Source of the DNA: Desulfospira sp963664655
GTDB taxonomy: Bacteria > Desulfobacterota > Desulfobacteria > Desulfobacterales > Desulfobacteraceae
Assembly: GCA_963664655.2 (NCBI GenBank)
Contig: OY761554.1
Coordinates: 1,116,001 to 1,180,000 of the forward strand
Direction: 5' to 3'
Length of the DNA stretch: 64,000 bases
The translations under genes and the position numbers were made by a program. The notes beneath the pieces are model-generated. The model saw only the letters and a program-made list of their open reading frames with translations. It made no database searches and was not told the origin of the DNA. Numbering within the stretch: position 1 is the stretch's first letter; every line of letters starts with the position of its first letter. This document shows, one piece after another, positions 50,651 to 60,408 of the stretch.

Positions 50651-50760
50651 CGGCCATCCCCTAAAGGGCAGAAACCGGGCCGCTTTGGTTATCCAACCAA
50701 GCGCCGCCCGCAACAAATATTGAAAGTCTTTTCAGCTTGTTAGTGAGACTTTCTTATAAA
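50647..50760 (-). repeat. R95 repeat, copy I (inverted, long tail)
   Basis: The only copy in minus orientation. It has the long tail (CCCTAAAGGGCAGAAACC on the plus strand) and the AATATTTGTTG linker variant of copies E and F. It fills the whole space between the TetR and adaptor genes, supplies the TetR stop codon, and ends ~20 bases before the adaptor start. Confidence 0.9.
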
Positions 50761-50779
50761 AAAACATAACAGGACAACC

Positions 50780-52033
50780 ATGCAGATTTTAAAAGACATC
50801 GGGTATTTGGTATTTCTGGCGGCCCTTGTGGCCGGCGGATGGTACATGCGGGGCATGATGCCCGCCAATCCTTCCCCTGGAGGGCCGCCTGGCATGGGCG
50901 TGGCAGACGCTTCCGGTGCTGCCGCACCCCAGGTGACCGTGGACAGTGTCGGTGAAGCGTCACAGGCCCCGTTCAGGGAGTATGTGGGCCATGTGAAAGC
51001 GATTCAGGATGTTGACGTTTACGCCCAGATTTCGGGCACCATCCGGACCGTTCACTTCAGGGAGGGCAGCCTTGTCAAAAAAGGGGCGCTTCTTTTCACC
51101 ATTGACCCCCAAAAATATGAAGCCCAGGTCCGGGTGGAAGAGGCGTCGGTCATGCAGGCAAAGGCCCAGCTTGAAAGTGCAACGGCGGATCTGACGTATG
51201 CTGAAACCTATATGAAACGCCTGAAAACTGCCCAAGCCCGCAGTGTGGCCAAAACCGATCTGGACAAGGCCCAAAGCGACCTTCTTGTGGCCCAAGCGGC
51301 CCTGGAAAAGGCCAATGCCCAGCTGGGCCAGGCCAGGGCCGATCTTGAGGTGGCCCGCATTGACCTTGGCTACACAAAAATCCTTTCCCCCATTGACGGC
51401 AAAATCGGCCAGGCCGAACTGACCTGCGGCGACTATGTCAGCCCCGGGGCAGGCGTTCTGGCAAGCATTGTCCAGACGGCCCCTGTGCGGGTCAGGTTTG
51501 CCTTAAGCGACCGGGATTTCATGGAGATAAAGGCAGACACCCCCCTTGCAGACAGCAAAGTTCAGCTCAAACTGCCCAACGGGAGAGAGTTCAGCGAAAC
51601 CGGCACCCTTGATTTCTTCGGCAACAAAATGGATGCCGCCACCGGCACCATTGACGCATTCTTCCGCTTTGACAACACCGGCGGGATCCTGGTTCCGGAA
51701 ACCTATGTCACCGTGCAGATGCGTTCAGCCGGCAGGGCTGCCCCGATGACAGTGTCCCAGAAAGCGGTAATGACCGATGAAAACGGGGAGTATGTCTATG
51801 TGCTCAACAAAGAGAACATTGTGGAAAAACGGTCTGTGGCCCTGGGGGATCTTGCCGGTGACAGGCGCATCATTCTTTCGGGGCTGAACGCCTCGGAACA
51901 GGTGATTGTCCAGGGACTTCAAAAGGTCAGACCCGGCCGGAAAGCAGCCGCTGCAACACCTTCCAGAACACTTTCCACCGGGCCTGCAACATCGGACACG
52001 GTTACCTTCGAGTTATTAACGCCCCCGTCATGA
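50780..52033 (+). CDS. RND efflux periplasmic adaptor (AcrA/MexA family)
   Basis: A 417-aa adaptor: N-terminal membrane anchor (IGYLVFLAALVAGGWYM, no lipobox), first lipoyl half VDVYAQISGTIRTVHFREGS, a long alpha-hairpin with Ala/Lys/Gln repeats, second lipoyl half KILSPIDGKIGQAELTCGD, then beta-barrel and membrane-proximal domains, and a Pro/Ala/Thr-rich C-terminal tail. The ribosome site is weak (ACAGGACAACC). It starts just after the inverted repeat copy and is followed after 13 bases by the pump gene. Confidence 0.9.
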   Translation: MQILKDIGYLVFLAALVAGGWYMRGMMPANPSPGGPPGMGVADASGAAAPQVTVDSVGEASQAPFREYVGHVKAIQDVDVYAQISGTIRTVHFREGSLVKKGALLFTIDPQKYEAQVRVEEASVMQAKAQLESATADLTYAETYMKRLKTAQARSVAKTDLDKAQSDLLVAQAALEKANAQLGQARADLEVARIDLGYTKILSPIDGKIGQAELTCGDYVSPGAGVLASIVQTAPVRVRFALSDRDFMEIKADTPLADSKVQLKLPNGREFSETGTLDFFGNKMDAATGTIDAFFRFDNTGGILVPETYVTVQMRSAGRAAPMTVSQKAVMTDENGEYVYVLNKENIVEKRSVALGDLAGDRRIILSGLNASEQVIVQGLQKVRPGRKAAAATPSRTLSTGPATSDTVTFELLTPPS

Positions 52034-52046
52034 GGATCGCCAGATT

Positions 52047-55000
52047 ATGATTTCCCGTCTTTTTATTGAACGGCCCCGGTTTGCCATGGTGATCTCCATT
52101 GTTCTGACCATGGCAGGCACCATCTCTTTATTTTCCCTGCCCATTGAGGAGTACCCGTCGGTGTCGCCCCCATCGGTCACCGTAAGCGCCACCTATCCCG
52201 GGGCCAGTGCCGAAGTGCTGGCCAACACCGTGGCCATCCCCCTTGAACAGAAAATCAACGGGGTGGATGACATGATCTACATGGAGTCCACCTCCAGCAA
52301 CCAGGGCTCTTACGAGCTCACAGTGACCTTTGCCGTGGGAACCGATGTGGACACAGCCCTTGTCAAGGTGCAGAACCGGGTCCAGCAGGCAGAGTCCCAG
52401 CTGCCATCACAGGTGGTGAACCAGGGCATGACCATCGAATCCCGGATGTCCGGAACCCTTGGCATGTACGGGTTCATCTCTCCGAACCAGACCCATGACC
52501 TTCCCTATGTCAGCAACTATGTCCACAGCTATATCAAGGATGCGCTCAAACGGGTCCCGGGTGTTGGCGGCGTCACGGTGATCGGCAGCGAATACAGCAT
52601 GCGGGTCTGGCTGGATGTCAAAAAAATGCAGGCCTTAAACCTGGATTCCCAGGCCGTTGTCAGCGCCATTGAAAACCAGAATACCCAGGCCTCCATTGGT
52701 GCTGTGGGAAGCTCCCCCGCCGATGACACCATCCAGATGGTATACACGCTGCAGACCATGGGCCGGTTGAACAGTGCGGATGATTTTTCAAAAATCGTGG
52801 TGGGCAAAGGAGATAACGGCCAGATCGTGAGGCTTTCGGATGTGGCCCGAATTGAACTGGGAAGGGAAAACTACACCCAGACCGCCATTTTGAACGGCAG
52901 TCCTGCGGCCGTGGTCATCGTGTCCCAGACGCCCGGGTCCAACTCCCTTGAAACCATGAAAGGGGTGGAAGCCCAGCTCAAACAGCTGAAAGAGAGCTTT
53001 CCCGATGATCTGGACTATATTCTCTCCTATGATGCCACGGCAGCTGTCACCGCATCGGTGAAGGAGATCGTCTCCACCCTGTTTCTGACCTTTGCCCTGG
53101 TGGTGCTGATCTGCTACATCTTTTTGCAGGACTGGCGGGCCACCCTTGTGCCCAGCCTTGCCATCCCGGTCTCTTTAATGTCCACCTTCTCGGTGCTTCT
53201 CATTCTGGGATACAGCCTGAACACCTTAAGCCTTTTTGCCCTGATCCTTGCCATCGGCGTGGTGGTGGATGATGCCATCGTGGTGGTGGAGCGGGTCTAT
53301 TATCTTATGGAATCACGGAAGATGGGACCCAAAGAGGCTGCCATCCAGGCCATGCAGGACGTCAGCGTGGCCGTGGTGGCCACCACCCTGGTGCTGCTGG
53401 CCATCTTTGTGCCCATCGGGTTTGTTTCCGGACTCTCCGGGCAGATTTACCGGCAGTTTGCCGTGACCATCAGCACCTCTGTGCTTTTTTCCACGGTGGT
53501 GGCCCTGACCTTGAGCCCGGCCCTTTGCGCCATCCTTTTGCGGGAACAAAAACCCCACGGCAGAGGACCTCTGGCATGGTTCAACACGGTTCTGGACAAA
53601 AGCCGCAGCGTTTACGGGGCTTGCGCGCTGTGGCTGGCAAAACGGCTTGCCGTGCCTGTGCTGCTGGTGACGCTCATGGCGGGGCTTTCCTACATCGTCT
53701 ACCAGACCAGCCAGTCCTCCCTGATCCCGGATGAGGACAAGGGCAATGTGTTTGTCAATATCCAGATGCCCGAAGGGGCCACCATCAGCCGCACAAAGGC
53801 GCTCTCCGAAGATCTTGCCAAAAAATTTCGAAAGGTGAAGGGCGTTACCAATGTGGTGGCGGCCGCAGGCTTCAGCATGATCGGCGGCAACGGCGAGAAC
53901 ACAGGCATGCTCATTGTCATGCTGGATGACTGGGCCAATCGGAAAACCAAAGATCTCAGTCTTGACGCCATCATGAAACAATTCCAGGCAATTGCCGCAG
54001 GGTACAACCAGGCTGACATCAGCGTGTTTGCACCCCCGGCCATTATGGGCCTTGGCACAACTTCAGGTCTCTCCTTTTATCTGCAGGACACAAAAGGCCA
54101 TACGCCAAAAGAGCTGCAGGCAGCCTTACAGATCTTTTTAAAAGAGCTGAACCAGCTGCCCCAGTTTCTGGTGGCCTTCAGCACTTTTTCCGCCGACTCC
54201 CCCCATCTCTATCTTGACCTGGATCGTGCCAAGGCCCAGTCCATGGGGGTGGCGGTCAGCGATGTGTTCAGCGCCCTTCAAAATTATTTAAGCCCCAGGT
54301 ACGTCAACGACATCAACATCGGCACCCAGACCAACAAGGCCATTATCCAGGCGGACTGGACCCAGCGCCGGGTGGCACAGGATGTGGGTGAACTGCGGGT
54401 GAAAAGCGCCTCGGGCGACCTTGTGCCGGTATCGGCTTTGGCCACCCTTCGGCCTGTAAGTGATCCAAGGCTTCTGCGGCGGTTCAACATGTTCTCAAGT
54501 GCCTCCATCACAGGGATTACCGCACCGGGCACAAGTTCAGGCACGGCCATTGCCGCCGTGGAAAAACTGGTGAAAGAAAAACTGCCCCAGGGGTGGGCTG
54601 TGGACTGGTCCGGCATGAGCTACCAGGAAAAACAGACCCGGAACCAGGGGGCGGTACTCATCGGCCTTGCCCTGGTGTTTGCCTTTCTGTTTCTGGTGGC
54701 ACAGTATGAAAGCTGGACCATTCCGGTACCGGTCATGCTCTCCATTGTGGTGGCGGTGACAGGTGCCCTGATCGGTCTTCGGCTTACGGGATTGAGCCTG
54801 AGCATCTATGCCCAGCTCGGCCTTGTCCTTTTGGTGGGGCTTGCAGCCAAGAACGCCATTCTCATCGTGGAGTTCTCCAAGGTCCGGCGGGAGGCGGGAC
54901 AAAGCATCATTGATGCGGCTTCCCAGGGGCTTAAGGAGCGGTTCAGGGCAGTTCTTATGACCGCATTTACCTTTATTTTAGGAACCCTTCCCATGGTCTT

Positions 55001-55163
55001 TGCATCACAGGCCGGTGCTGCCAGCCGCCAGGTGCTGGGCATCACCGTGTGTGCCGGCATGGTGGCGGCCACAGGGGTGGGCATTGCCCTGATCCCTTCC
55101 CTTTATGTGCTGTTCCAGACCATGCGGGAGACGGTTAAGGGGTGGGCACGAAAAAAACAATGA
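52047..55163 (+). CDS. RND efflux transporter, inner-membrane pump (AcrB/HAE1 family)
   Basis: A 1038-aa pump of the AcrB type. N-terminal FIERPRFAMVISIVLTMAGT, then SLPIEEYPSVSPP in the first loop as in AcrB. The proton relay is canonical: IGVVVDDAIVVVERV in TM4 and GLAAKNAILIVEFS in TM10. Length equals the HAE1 family. Trimeric, inner membrane, exchanging H+ for hydrophobic drugs or metabolites. It lies between adaptor and NodT channel genes and overlaps the longest frame of the latter by 22 bases. Confidence 0.95.
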   Translation: MISRLFIERPRFAMVISIVLTMAGTISLFSLPIEEYPSVSPPSVTVSATYPGASAEVLANTVAIPLEQKINGVDDMIYMESTSSNQGSYELTVTFAVGTDVDTALVKVQNRVQQAESQLPSQVVNQGMTIESRMSGTLGMYGFISPNQTHDLPYVSNYVHSYIKDALKRVPGVGGVTVIGSEYSMRVWLDVKKMQALNLDSQAVVSAIENQNTQASIGAVGSSPADDTIQMVYTLQTMGRLNSADDFSKIVVGKGDNGQIVRLSDVARIELGRENYTQTAILNGSPAAVVIVSQTPGSNSLETMKGVEAQLKQLKESFPDDLDYILSYDATAAVTASVKEIVSTLFLTFALVVLICYIFLQDWRATLVPSLAIPVSLMSTFSVLLILGYSLNTLSLFALILAIGVVVDDAIVVVERVYYLMESRKMGPKEAAIQAMQDVSVAVVATTLVLLAIFVPIGFVSGLSGQIYRQFAVTISTSVLFSTVVALTLSPALCAILLREQKPHGRGPLAWFNTVLDKSRSVYGACALWLAKRLAVPVLLVTLMAGLSYIVYQTSQSSLIPDEDKGNVFVNIQMPEGATISRTKALSEDLAKKFRKVKGVTNVVAAAGFSMIGGNGENTGMLIVMLDDWANRKTKDLSLDAIMKQFQAIAAGYNQADISVFAPPAIMGLGTTSGLSFYLQDTKGHTPKELQAALQIFLKELNQLPQFLVAFSTFSADSPHLYLDLDRAKAQSMGVAVSDVFSALQNYLSPRYVNDINIGTQTNKAIIQADWTQRRVAQDVGELRVKSASGDLVPVSALATLRPVSDPRLLRRFNMFSSASITGITAPGTSSGTAIAAVEKLVKEKLPQGWAVDWSGMSYQEKQTRNQGAVLIGLALVFAFLFLVAQYESWTIPVPVMLSIVVAVTGALIGLRLTGLSLSIYAQLGLVLLVGLAAKNAILIVEFSKVRREAGQSIIDAASQGLKERFRAVLMTAFTFILGTLPMVFASQAGAASRQVLGITVCAGMVAATGVGIALIPSLYVLFQTMRETVKGWARKKQ

Positions 55164-55180
55164 TTGAAGGAAAAGATAAA

Positions 55181-56626
55181 ATGAAGACCATCCATTTTTT
55201 ACTGTTTTTACTATGGTGTGTGCTGGTGCTGGGCGGCTGCATGAGTGTGGGCCCGGATTTCAAGGCAAAAGCCCTGCCTGATCCGGATTATTCCGATCTT
55301 CTGAACAGCGGCAACAGCGACAGCAGCCGTTCAGGTGCCATAGACGGGGCATCCCTTGCCAACTGGTGGACCTGCCTGAATGACCCGGTTCTCTCCCAAC
55401 TCATGGATAAGGCCTTTGCCGGAAACCTTGATCTGCGCCAAGCCCGGGCCAAGGTGCTTGAGGCGCGCAGCCAGCTGGTCATTGACCGGGCCGACGGGTG
55501 GCCAAATCTTTCTGCCCAGGGCGACTATACAAGACAGCGCACATCCGCCAATACAACGGCCGGGCAAAGCGGGGGCGATCTTGTGACCGGCACCTACAGC
55601 GCAGGGTTTGACGCAAGCTGGGAAATTGACTTCTGGGGCGGGACACGGCGGGCCGTGGAGGCCGCAGAAGCTGACCTTAAAAGCCAAAAGGCCAATCTGG
55701 CTTCGGTGAAGGTGACCCTTGCAGCAGAACTTGCCAAAGCCTATGTGACGGTGCGGACCTGCCAGGAGCAGATCCGGGTGACCAAAGAGAACATCCGTGC
55801 CCAGACCGACACCCTGGAGATGTTAGAATCCAAGCTTGCCGCAGGACTTAGTGATGAACTCTCCGTATCCCAGGCCAGATACAATCTTGAAGATACCCGG
55901 TCAACCCTTCCCCAGATTTACAGCGATCTTGAAGCCGGTATCAACAGCATTGCGGTTCTTACAGGCCAGATCCCGGGAAGCCTGCACCAGGGCCTTGCCC
56001 TTGAAAAGCTGATCCCTGTGCCGCCCTTTGGCATGGTGAATCAGATCCCGGGCAACACCCTGCGCCAGCGTCCGGACGTGCAAAAGGCCGAATATGACCT
56101 GGCCGCCCAGACCGCCCGGATCGGGGAGGCCACGGCGGATCTTTATCCCAGCTTCTCCCTCACCGGTGCCTTTGGCCTCTCCTCGCTGTCTTCGGCCACA
56201 TTTTTTGACTCGGACAGCCGGACCTGGAGCCTTGTGCCGGGCCTGACCCTACCCATTTTCAATGCCGGTTCCATCCGGGCCGACATCCGGGTCCAGGAGG
56301 CCAAACAGGAACAGCTGCTGGCCCAGTATGAAAGCACGGTGCTGTCGGCCATAGAAGAGATCCGCAACGCGCTCACAGCCTTTGCCCGGGAGCAGCAGCG
56401 GCAAAAGGCCCTTGAATCCGCCGTGGCTGCGGCAAAGGATGCCGTCACCATCTCCCGGGACAAATACCGTAACGGCCTGGTGGATTTCGACAATGTCCTG
56501 GACGCCCAAAGATCCCTTTGCTCGTTTGAAAAAAGCCTGGCCGATGCCAAAGGCACAGTCACCAGCAACTTCATCGCCCTTTACAAGGCCTTTGGCGGCG
56601 GCTGGGCCCGGGATCATATGGAATAG
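55181..56626 (+). CDS. NodT-family outer-membrane lipoprotein (OprM-like efflux channel)
   Basis: A 481-aa outer-membrane factor. Signal and lipobox LLWCVLVLGGC, then MSVGPDFKA typical of NodT/OprM, two TolC-like repeats (LMDKAFAGNLDLRQARAKV; TLRQRPDVQKAEYDLAAQ), and the C-terminal SYR-like SRDKYRNGLVDFDNVLDAQR. Start ATG 55181 has AAGGAAA; the frame from 55142 overlaps the pump gene and lacks a signal peptide. Last gene of the TetR-linked RND operon; it completes the tripartite system. Confidence 0.92.
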   Translation: MKTIHFLLFLLWCVLVLGGCMSVGPDFKAKALPDPDYSDLLNSGNSDSSRSGAIDGASLANWWTCLNDPVLSQLMDKAFAGNLDLRQARAKVLEARSQLVIDRADGWPNLSAQGDYTRQRTSANTTAGQSGGDLVTGTYSAGFDASWEIDFWGGTRRAVEAAEADLKSQKANLASVKVTLAAELAKAYVTVRTCQEQIRVTKENIRAQTDTLEMLESKLAAGLSDELSVSQARYNLEDTRSTLPQIYSDLEAGINSIAVLTGQIPGSLHQGLALEKLIPVPPFGMVNQIPGNTLRQRPDVQKAEYDLAAQTARIGEATADLYPSFSLTGAFGLSSLSSATFFDSDSRTWSLVPGLTLPIFNAGSIRADIRVQEAKQEQLLAQYESTVLSAIEEIRNALTAFAREQQRQKALESAVAAAKDAVTISRDKYRNGLVDFDNVLDAQRSLCSFEKSLADAKGTVTSNFIALYKAFGGGWARDHME

Positions 56627-56705
56627 CGATGTTCCTTCCGGACCTGTATCATATCAATACGGCGATTCAAGCCCTGTCGGGATTTAGAATGAACAGTGCT
56701 TTTTG

Positions 56706-56723
56706 TTCACCGTTAACGGTGAA
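56706..56723. promoter_or_regulatory. Perfect 18-bp palindrome, unknown site
   Basis: TTCACCGTTAACGGTGAA, in the gene-free stretch 56627-56876 between the converging ends of the RND operon and the response-regulator gene. It could be a protein-binding site or a hairpin at the transcript ends. No poly-T follows. Confidence 0.45.
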
Positions 56724-56876
56724 ATCCAGCCGAACCGGCAAGGATAATCCTGCCGTGAATGGCACGGCTGCATTCTCAAGAATGAAAAGGGAAACCGCAC
56801 AGGCACCCCTTTGCCGGTTAATCACATCACTGAGAAAAACAACCCCCCAGGGGGACCTGATCCGATCTGACAACAA

Positions 56877-57515
56877 TCATAACGCCACGATTTTATTTTG
56901 AATGGCGAACCGGGACAGCTCGGCATTGTTTCTCAAGCTGAGTTTTTTCAGTATTCTGGCCCGGTAGGTGTCCACTGTCTTGATACTGATATTATAGGCA
57001 ATGGCAATTTCCCGGTTGGTGCTGCCAAGGGCCAGTTTTCTTAACACCTGAAGTTCGCGCATGGACAGGGATTCGGCAAGGTTTTTGTTCTGGTCTCCCC
57101 GGATCACCCGCAAGGCCAGTGCCTCACTGGCTTTTTCCGTTAAATACCGGCCCCCGGAGTGGATTTTTTTGACGGCTTCCACCAGTTGTTCCGGGGCGCT
57201 CTGTTTGGTCAAAAATCCCATGGCACCGGCCTCAATGGCCCGGATCACATACTGGTCTTCTTCGTGCATGGTCAGAATCAGGACCGGGATCCGGGGGCAG
57301 TAAGAGGTCATCCGGGCCACCACCTCCAACCCGTCCATGCCCGGCATGGAAATATCAATGACAGCGGCATCCGGGTTTTTGCTCATGGCCAGGTCAAAGG
57401 CCTGTTCACCATCGGAAGCTTCGGCAATCACCTGGATTTCATTGGAATCTTCAAGGACCCGTCTTAAGCCTTCCCGGACAATACTGTGGTCATCAGCCAG
57501 AAGCACGTTAATCAT
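56877..57515 (-). CDS. NarL/FixJ-type response regulator
   Basis: A 212-aa two-component regulator. Receiver: VLLADDHSIVREGL (acidic pocket), AVIDISMPGMDG (phospho-acceptor Asp, ~residue 54), FLTKQSA (conserved Lys). The C-terminal LuxR helix-turn-helix has LSMRELQVLRKLALGSTNRE and IAIAYNISIKTVDTYRARIL. It begins three bases after the histidine kinase gene ends, so the pair is translated together. The targets are unknown; the decayed regulator at 8783-9127 is of the same general type. Confidence 0.93.
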   Translation of the reverse strand: MINVLLADDHSIVREGLRRVLEDSNEIQVIAEASDGEQAFDLAMSKNPDAAVIDISMPGMDGLEVVARMTSYCPRIPVLILTMHEEDQYVIRAIEAGAMGFLTKQSAPEQLVEAVKKIHSGGRYLTEKASEALALRVIRGDQNKNLAESLSMRELQVLRKLALGSTNREIAIAYNISIKTVDTYRARILKKLSLRNNAELSRFAIQNKIVAL

Positions 57516-57518
57516 AGT

Positions 57519-59633
57519 TTACCCTTTCGCCGTTACCGTAACCTGGGTTCCATTAAAGGCAGAGGAAGATATCGTTATGGTTCCCCCCACCAGATTGGCC
57601 CGTTCTCTCATGCCTTCCAGGCCAAACCCCTGGTTTTCGGCCTGCATGTCAGGGTTAAAGCCGCGGCCGTCATCCTTGACCATCAGCACAAGATCCTTAT
57701 CCTGGCACCTGAGCTCCACGAGAATAGTGGTGGCCCCGGAGTGGCGAATGGCATTGGTGACGGCTTCCTGGCCGATCCGGTAAAATGCGGTGGCCAGGGT
57801 GTTGGATATCCTGGGGATAGGGTCATGCTGGAATATACAGGACACGTTGGACCGGTTTTCAAAGTCCGATACCAGGGCGTCCAATGCGTCCACCAGCCCT
57901 AAGTCATCCAAAACCCGGGGCCTTAGGCGGTGGGCCATATTCCGGACATCCTGAATGGTTTCGTCTATCAAAACCTTCATTCCGGCGGCCCGGTCTGCGG
58001 CGGTTTTATCGGTTTTTACCAGGAGTTTTTCTATCCAGACCGTATCCATTCTCAAGGCCGTGAGGACCTGTCCTAAATGATCGTGGAGCTCCCTTGCCAC
58101 CAGTTCTTTTTCCCTTTCCTGGGACGCGATAATTTTTGTGGACAGTTTTTTTAAGCTGTCCTGGGCCTTTTCCAGCTGGGCGGTCCGGTTCTTGACCTGT
58201 TGCTCTAAATCCTGGGAGTATTGGGACAGTTTTTCTTTGGCGGCCTGAAGATCTTTCTGGGTTTTATTTTTTTCGGTGACATCCACGCTCACTGCCAGGG
58301 ACCGGACAACCTGTCCGGACCGTTCGTCCCGCACCCCGTAACAGGACAGCATGACATCCATTGTTTCTTTGTTTTTTTTAACCATGGTGTAGGGAATATC
58401 TTTGCACATTCCCGTGCTGAAAAACCGGGGAAAGATGACATTTTCAGCAAATTTTCTGGACTCCGGTGTGAAAAAGTCAATCAGGTCTTTGCCAATGGCC
58501 TCCTGCCTTGAATAGCCCATACGCTCCACCCAGTGGTCCGATACCCGGATAATCCGTCCTTCCGTGTCAATGGAATGCAGCATGACCGGTGTTTTGTGGT
58601 AAATATGCCGGTACCGCTCCTCGCTGATCCGAAGCTTTTCTTCCATCTGTTTTCTCCGGGATATTTCCCTGGACGCCAGCTGGTACAGGATAAACACCAG
58701 GGTGCCGGCCAGAAAGGTCACCAGAGACACCACCGGCCCGATCACCCGGATAAACGGCTCTGTGGCCAGCTTTTCGATCTGTTTCCGGTTTCTTAGGGAG
58801 ATGAGCTGCCACCCCTCATAATGAGGGACCTCAAGGCCTGACATTAAAAACTCCACCCCTTTGGCATTGACGACCTGCTCATGGCTCACTTGGGTAAATC
58901 CGGTCCATTCCCATGGGCCGTTTCCAAACTGCCGGGAATCGGCAATATGGTTGATAAACTCTTCGCCAAGCTTCCACAGCAGCTTGAACCGGAATTCGTC
59001 CTTGTTGGTGATAAAGACCACCCCGACAGGATCTATAAACAGCAACATATCGTCGCTGTTTTCGAACAGGCTGGTTTCAACAAACTCCACGGACGATTTA
59101 ATGACCACGACACCGGTAATGGCGGTGTTGTCCTTTGCATAGACCGGATGGCTGTAATAGACGCCCCGCTTCAGTGAGGTGGTGCCAAGGGCCAGATAGG
59201 TAGAGGGCTCTCCCTTTATGGCCGCGTGGTAATAGGGCCTGAAGGAAAAATCTTTTCCCACAAAGCTGTCGTGATGGTTCCTGTTGGAAGAACACAAGGT
59301 TATCCCGTGGATATCCATCAGATAACAGACATCAATTTTTAAGGAGGCGTTAAAGATGTCCAGAACCTGATTGGCCTGGTAAATGGTCTCCAGGTTGGTG
59401 TTTTCAACAGCTGTCCTGAGCGCTTTGATCATGGAAAGCGTCTTAACGGTATTCACATGGCCGGACAAGTAGGCGGACAGCTGCCCGCTTAACAGCTTAA
59501 GCCGGGTCTGGGCCTGGGCCTGGGTCTTTTGAAATCCCGCCTCACGGTAGGAGTGATAATACAGCCATCCCCCAAGAGAGGCTGAAGAAAATGCAATCAG
59601 CGCCAGGATAAATATAATCAGTCTTAACCGCAT
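57519..59633 (-). CDS. Cache-PAS sensor histidine kinase (NarX/LiaS-type transmitter)
   Basis: A 704-aa membrane kinase. TM1 at ~5-25, a ~280-residue periplasmic double-cache sensor (contains VCYLMDIHGITLCSSNRN), TM2 at ~305-325 (VVSLVTFLAGTLVFILYQL), a PAS domain (~346-470), a coiled coil, then HisKA_3 with the phosphorylated His in VARELHDHLGQVL and a HATPase domain (GQEAVTNAIRHS, VKDDGRGF, GFGLEGM). Cache sensors of this kind bind small ligands such as carboxylates or amino acids. It phosphorylates the NarL-type regulator encoded directly downstream. ATG 59633 is close to a run of basic residues and TM1, which supports this start. Confidence 0.92.
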   Translation of the reverse strand: MRLRLIIFILALIAFSSASLGGWLYYHSYREAGFQKTQAQAQTRLKLLSGQLSAYLSGHVNTVKTLSMIKALRTAVENTNLETIYQANQVLDIFNASLKIDVCYLMDIHGITLCSSNRNHHDSFVGKDFSFRPYYHAAIKGEPSTYLALGTTSLKRGVYYSHPVYAKDNTAITGVVVIKSSVEFVETSLFENSDDMLLFIDPVGVVFITNKDEFRFKLLWKLGEEFINHIADSRQFGNGPWEWTGFTQVSHEQVVNAKGVEFLMSGLEVPHYEGWQLISLRNRKQIEKLATEPFIRVIGPVVSLVTFLAGTLVFILYQLASREISRRKQMEEKLRISEERYRHIYHKTPVMLHSIDTEGRIIRVSDHWVERMGYSRQEAIGKDLIDFFTPESRKFAENVIFPRFFSTGMCKDIPYTMVKKNKETMDVMLSCYGVRDERSGQVVRSLAVSVDVTEKNKTQKDLQAAKEKLSQYSQDLEQQVKNRTAQLEKAQDSLKKLSTKIIASQEREKELVARELHDHLGQVLTALRMDTVWIEKLLVKTDKTAADRAAGMKVLIDETIQDVRNMAHRLRPRVLDDLGLVDALDALVSDFENRSNVSCIFQHDPIPRISNTLATAFYRIGQEAVTNAIRHSGATTILVELRCQDKDLVLMVKDDGRGFNPDMQAENQGFGLEGMRERANLVGGTITISSSAFNGTQVTVTAKG

Positions 59634-59789
59634 GGGTCACAGTATGATATAAGATGCTAAAAGTCCAGGGCCAAGCAAGGGATCTGGCTGATATTAATGG
59701 GAATAGGGCATGGAACAGGGGAGAAAGGGAGACGGGATGTCGCGTATTCTCCGGGCGGCACGGGCATCCGGTTTCTAGTTTAAGTTAAC

Positions 59790-60371
59790 ATGAATGACAA
59801 ATCAGACCATATCCGTGCGTTTATTGCCATCTCGCCCCCCGGTCATGTGAAAACGGTGCTCAAGGACCTTCAGGCCATGCTTAAAAAGGCCGGGGTTCAG
59901 GGCGTTTATCCCCGGCCGGAGACCCTTCATCTTACCTTGAAATTCCTGGGTGACGTTCCGGTTAATTCGATGGGTTTAATTGAAGGGTGCATGGAAACGG
60001 CGGCCCGGGATTTTTCCAGTTTTACACTGACCGCCGGCAGCATCGGCGTTTTTCCCACGGTCAAGAATGCCCGGGTGATCTGGGGCGGGACCGGGGGAAG
60101 AACCGATCTGCTGGAACAGCTTTTTCTCAGGCTTGATGATGCCCTTTCTTCGGCGTTGGGGGTACAAAAAGAAACCCGAAGATTTAAATCCCATTTGACC
60201 CTGGCCAGGGTCAAACAACGGATGAACCCCAAGATTCTGGCCCAGTTGATCCAGGATGGCAGAAGCGTCCGGTCCGAATCTTTCGAAGTGAATAAATTGT
60301 CTCTTTATCAAAGCCGGCTGACCCGGTCCGGTGCTGTCCACACAGAGTTGTTCACGGTGAATTTAAAATAG
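59790..60371 (+). CDS. thpR: RNA 2',3'-cyclic phosphodiesterase (ThpR/LigT)
   Basis: A 193-aa 2H phosphoesterase. Both HxTx catalytic motifs are present: HLTLKFLG (~residue 47) and SHLTLARV (~residue 131), within the RAFIAI...PPG start and GGTGG region of the family. It hydrolyses 2',3'-cyclic phosphates at RNA ends and was first described as a 2'-5' RNA ligase. It stands alone, convergent with the DUF342 gene, 37 bases apart. The ribosome site is weak (AGTTTAAGTTAAC). Confidence 0.9.
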   Translation: MNDKSDHIRAFIAISPPGHVKTVLKDLQAMLKKAGVQGVYPRPETLHLTLKFLGDVPVNSMGLIEGCMETAARDFSSFTLTAGSIGVFPTVKNARVIWGGTGGRTDLLEQLFLRLDDALSSALGVQKETRRFKSHLTLARVKQRMNPKILAQLIQDGRSVRSESFEVNKLSLYQSRLTRSGAVHTELFTVNLK

Positions 60372-60408
60372 TCCTCAGCCTGAAATCAAATCCTTGGGAG
60401 CAGATTTT

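Noticed and set aside
53313..53981. 222-codon minus-strand frame opposite the second RND pump
   Set aside because: His/Gly-rich antisense frame without start signals.
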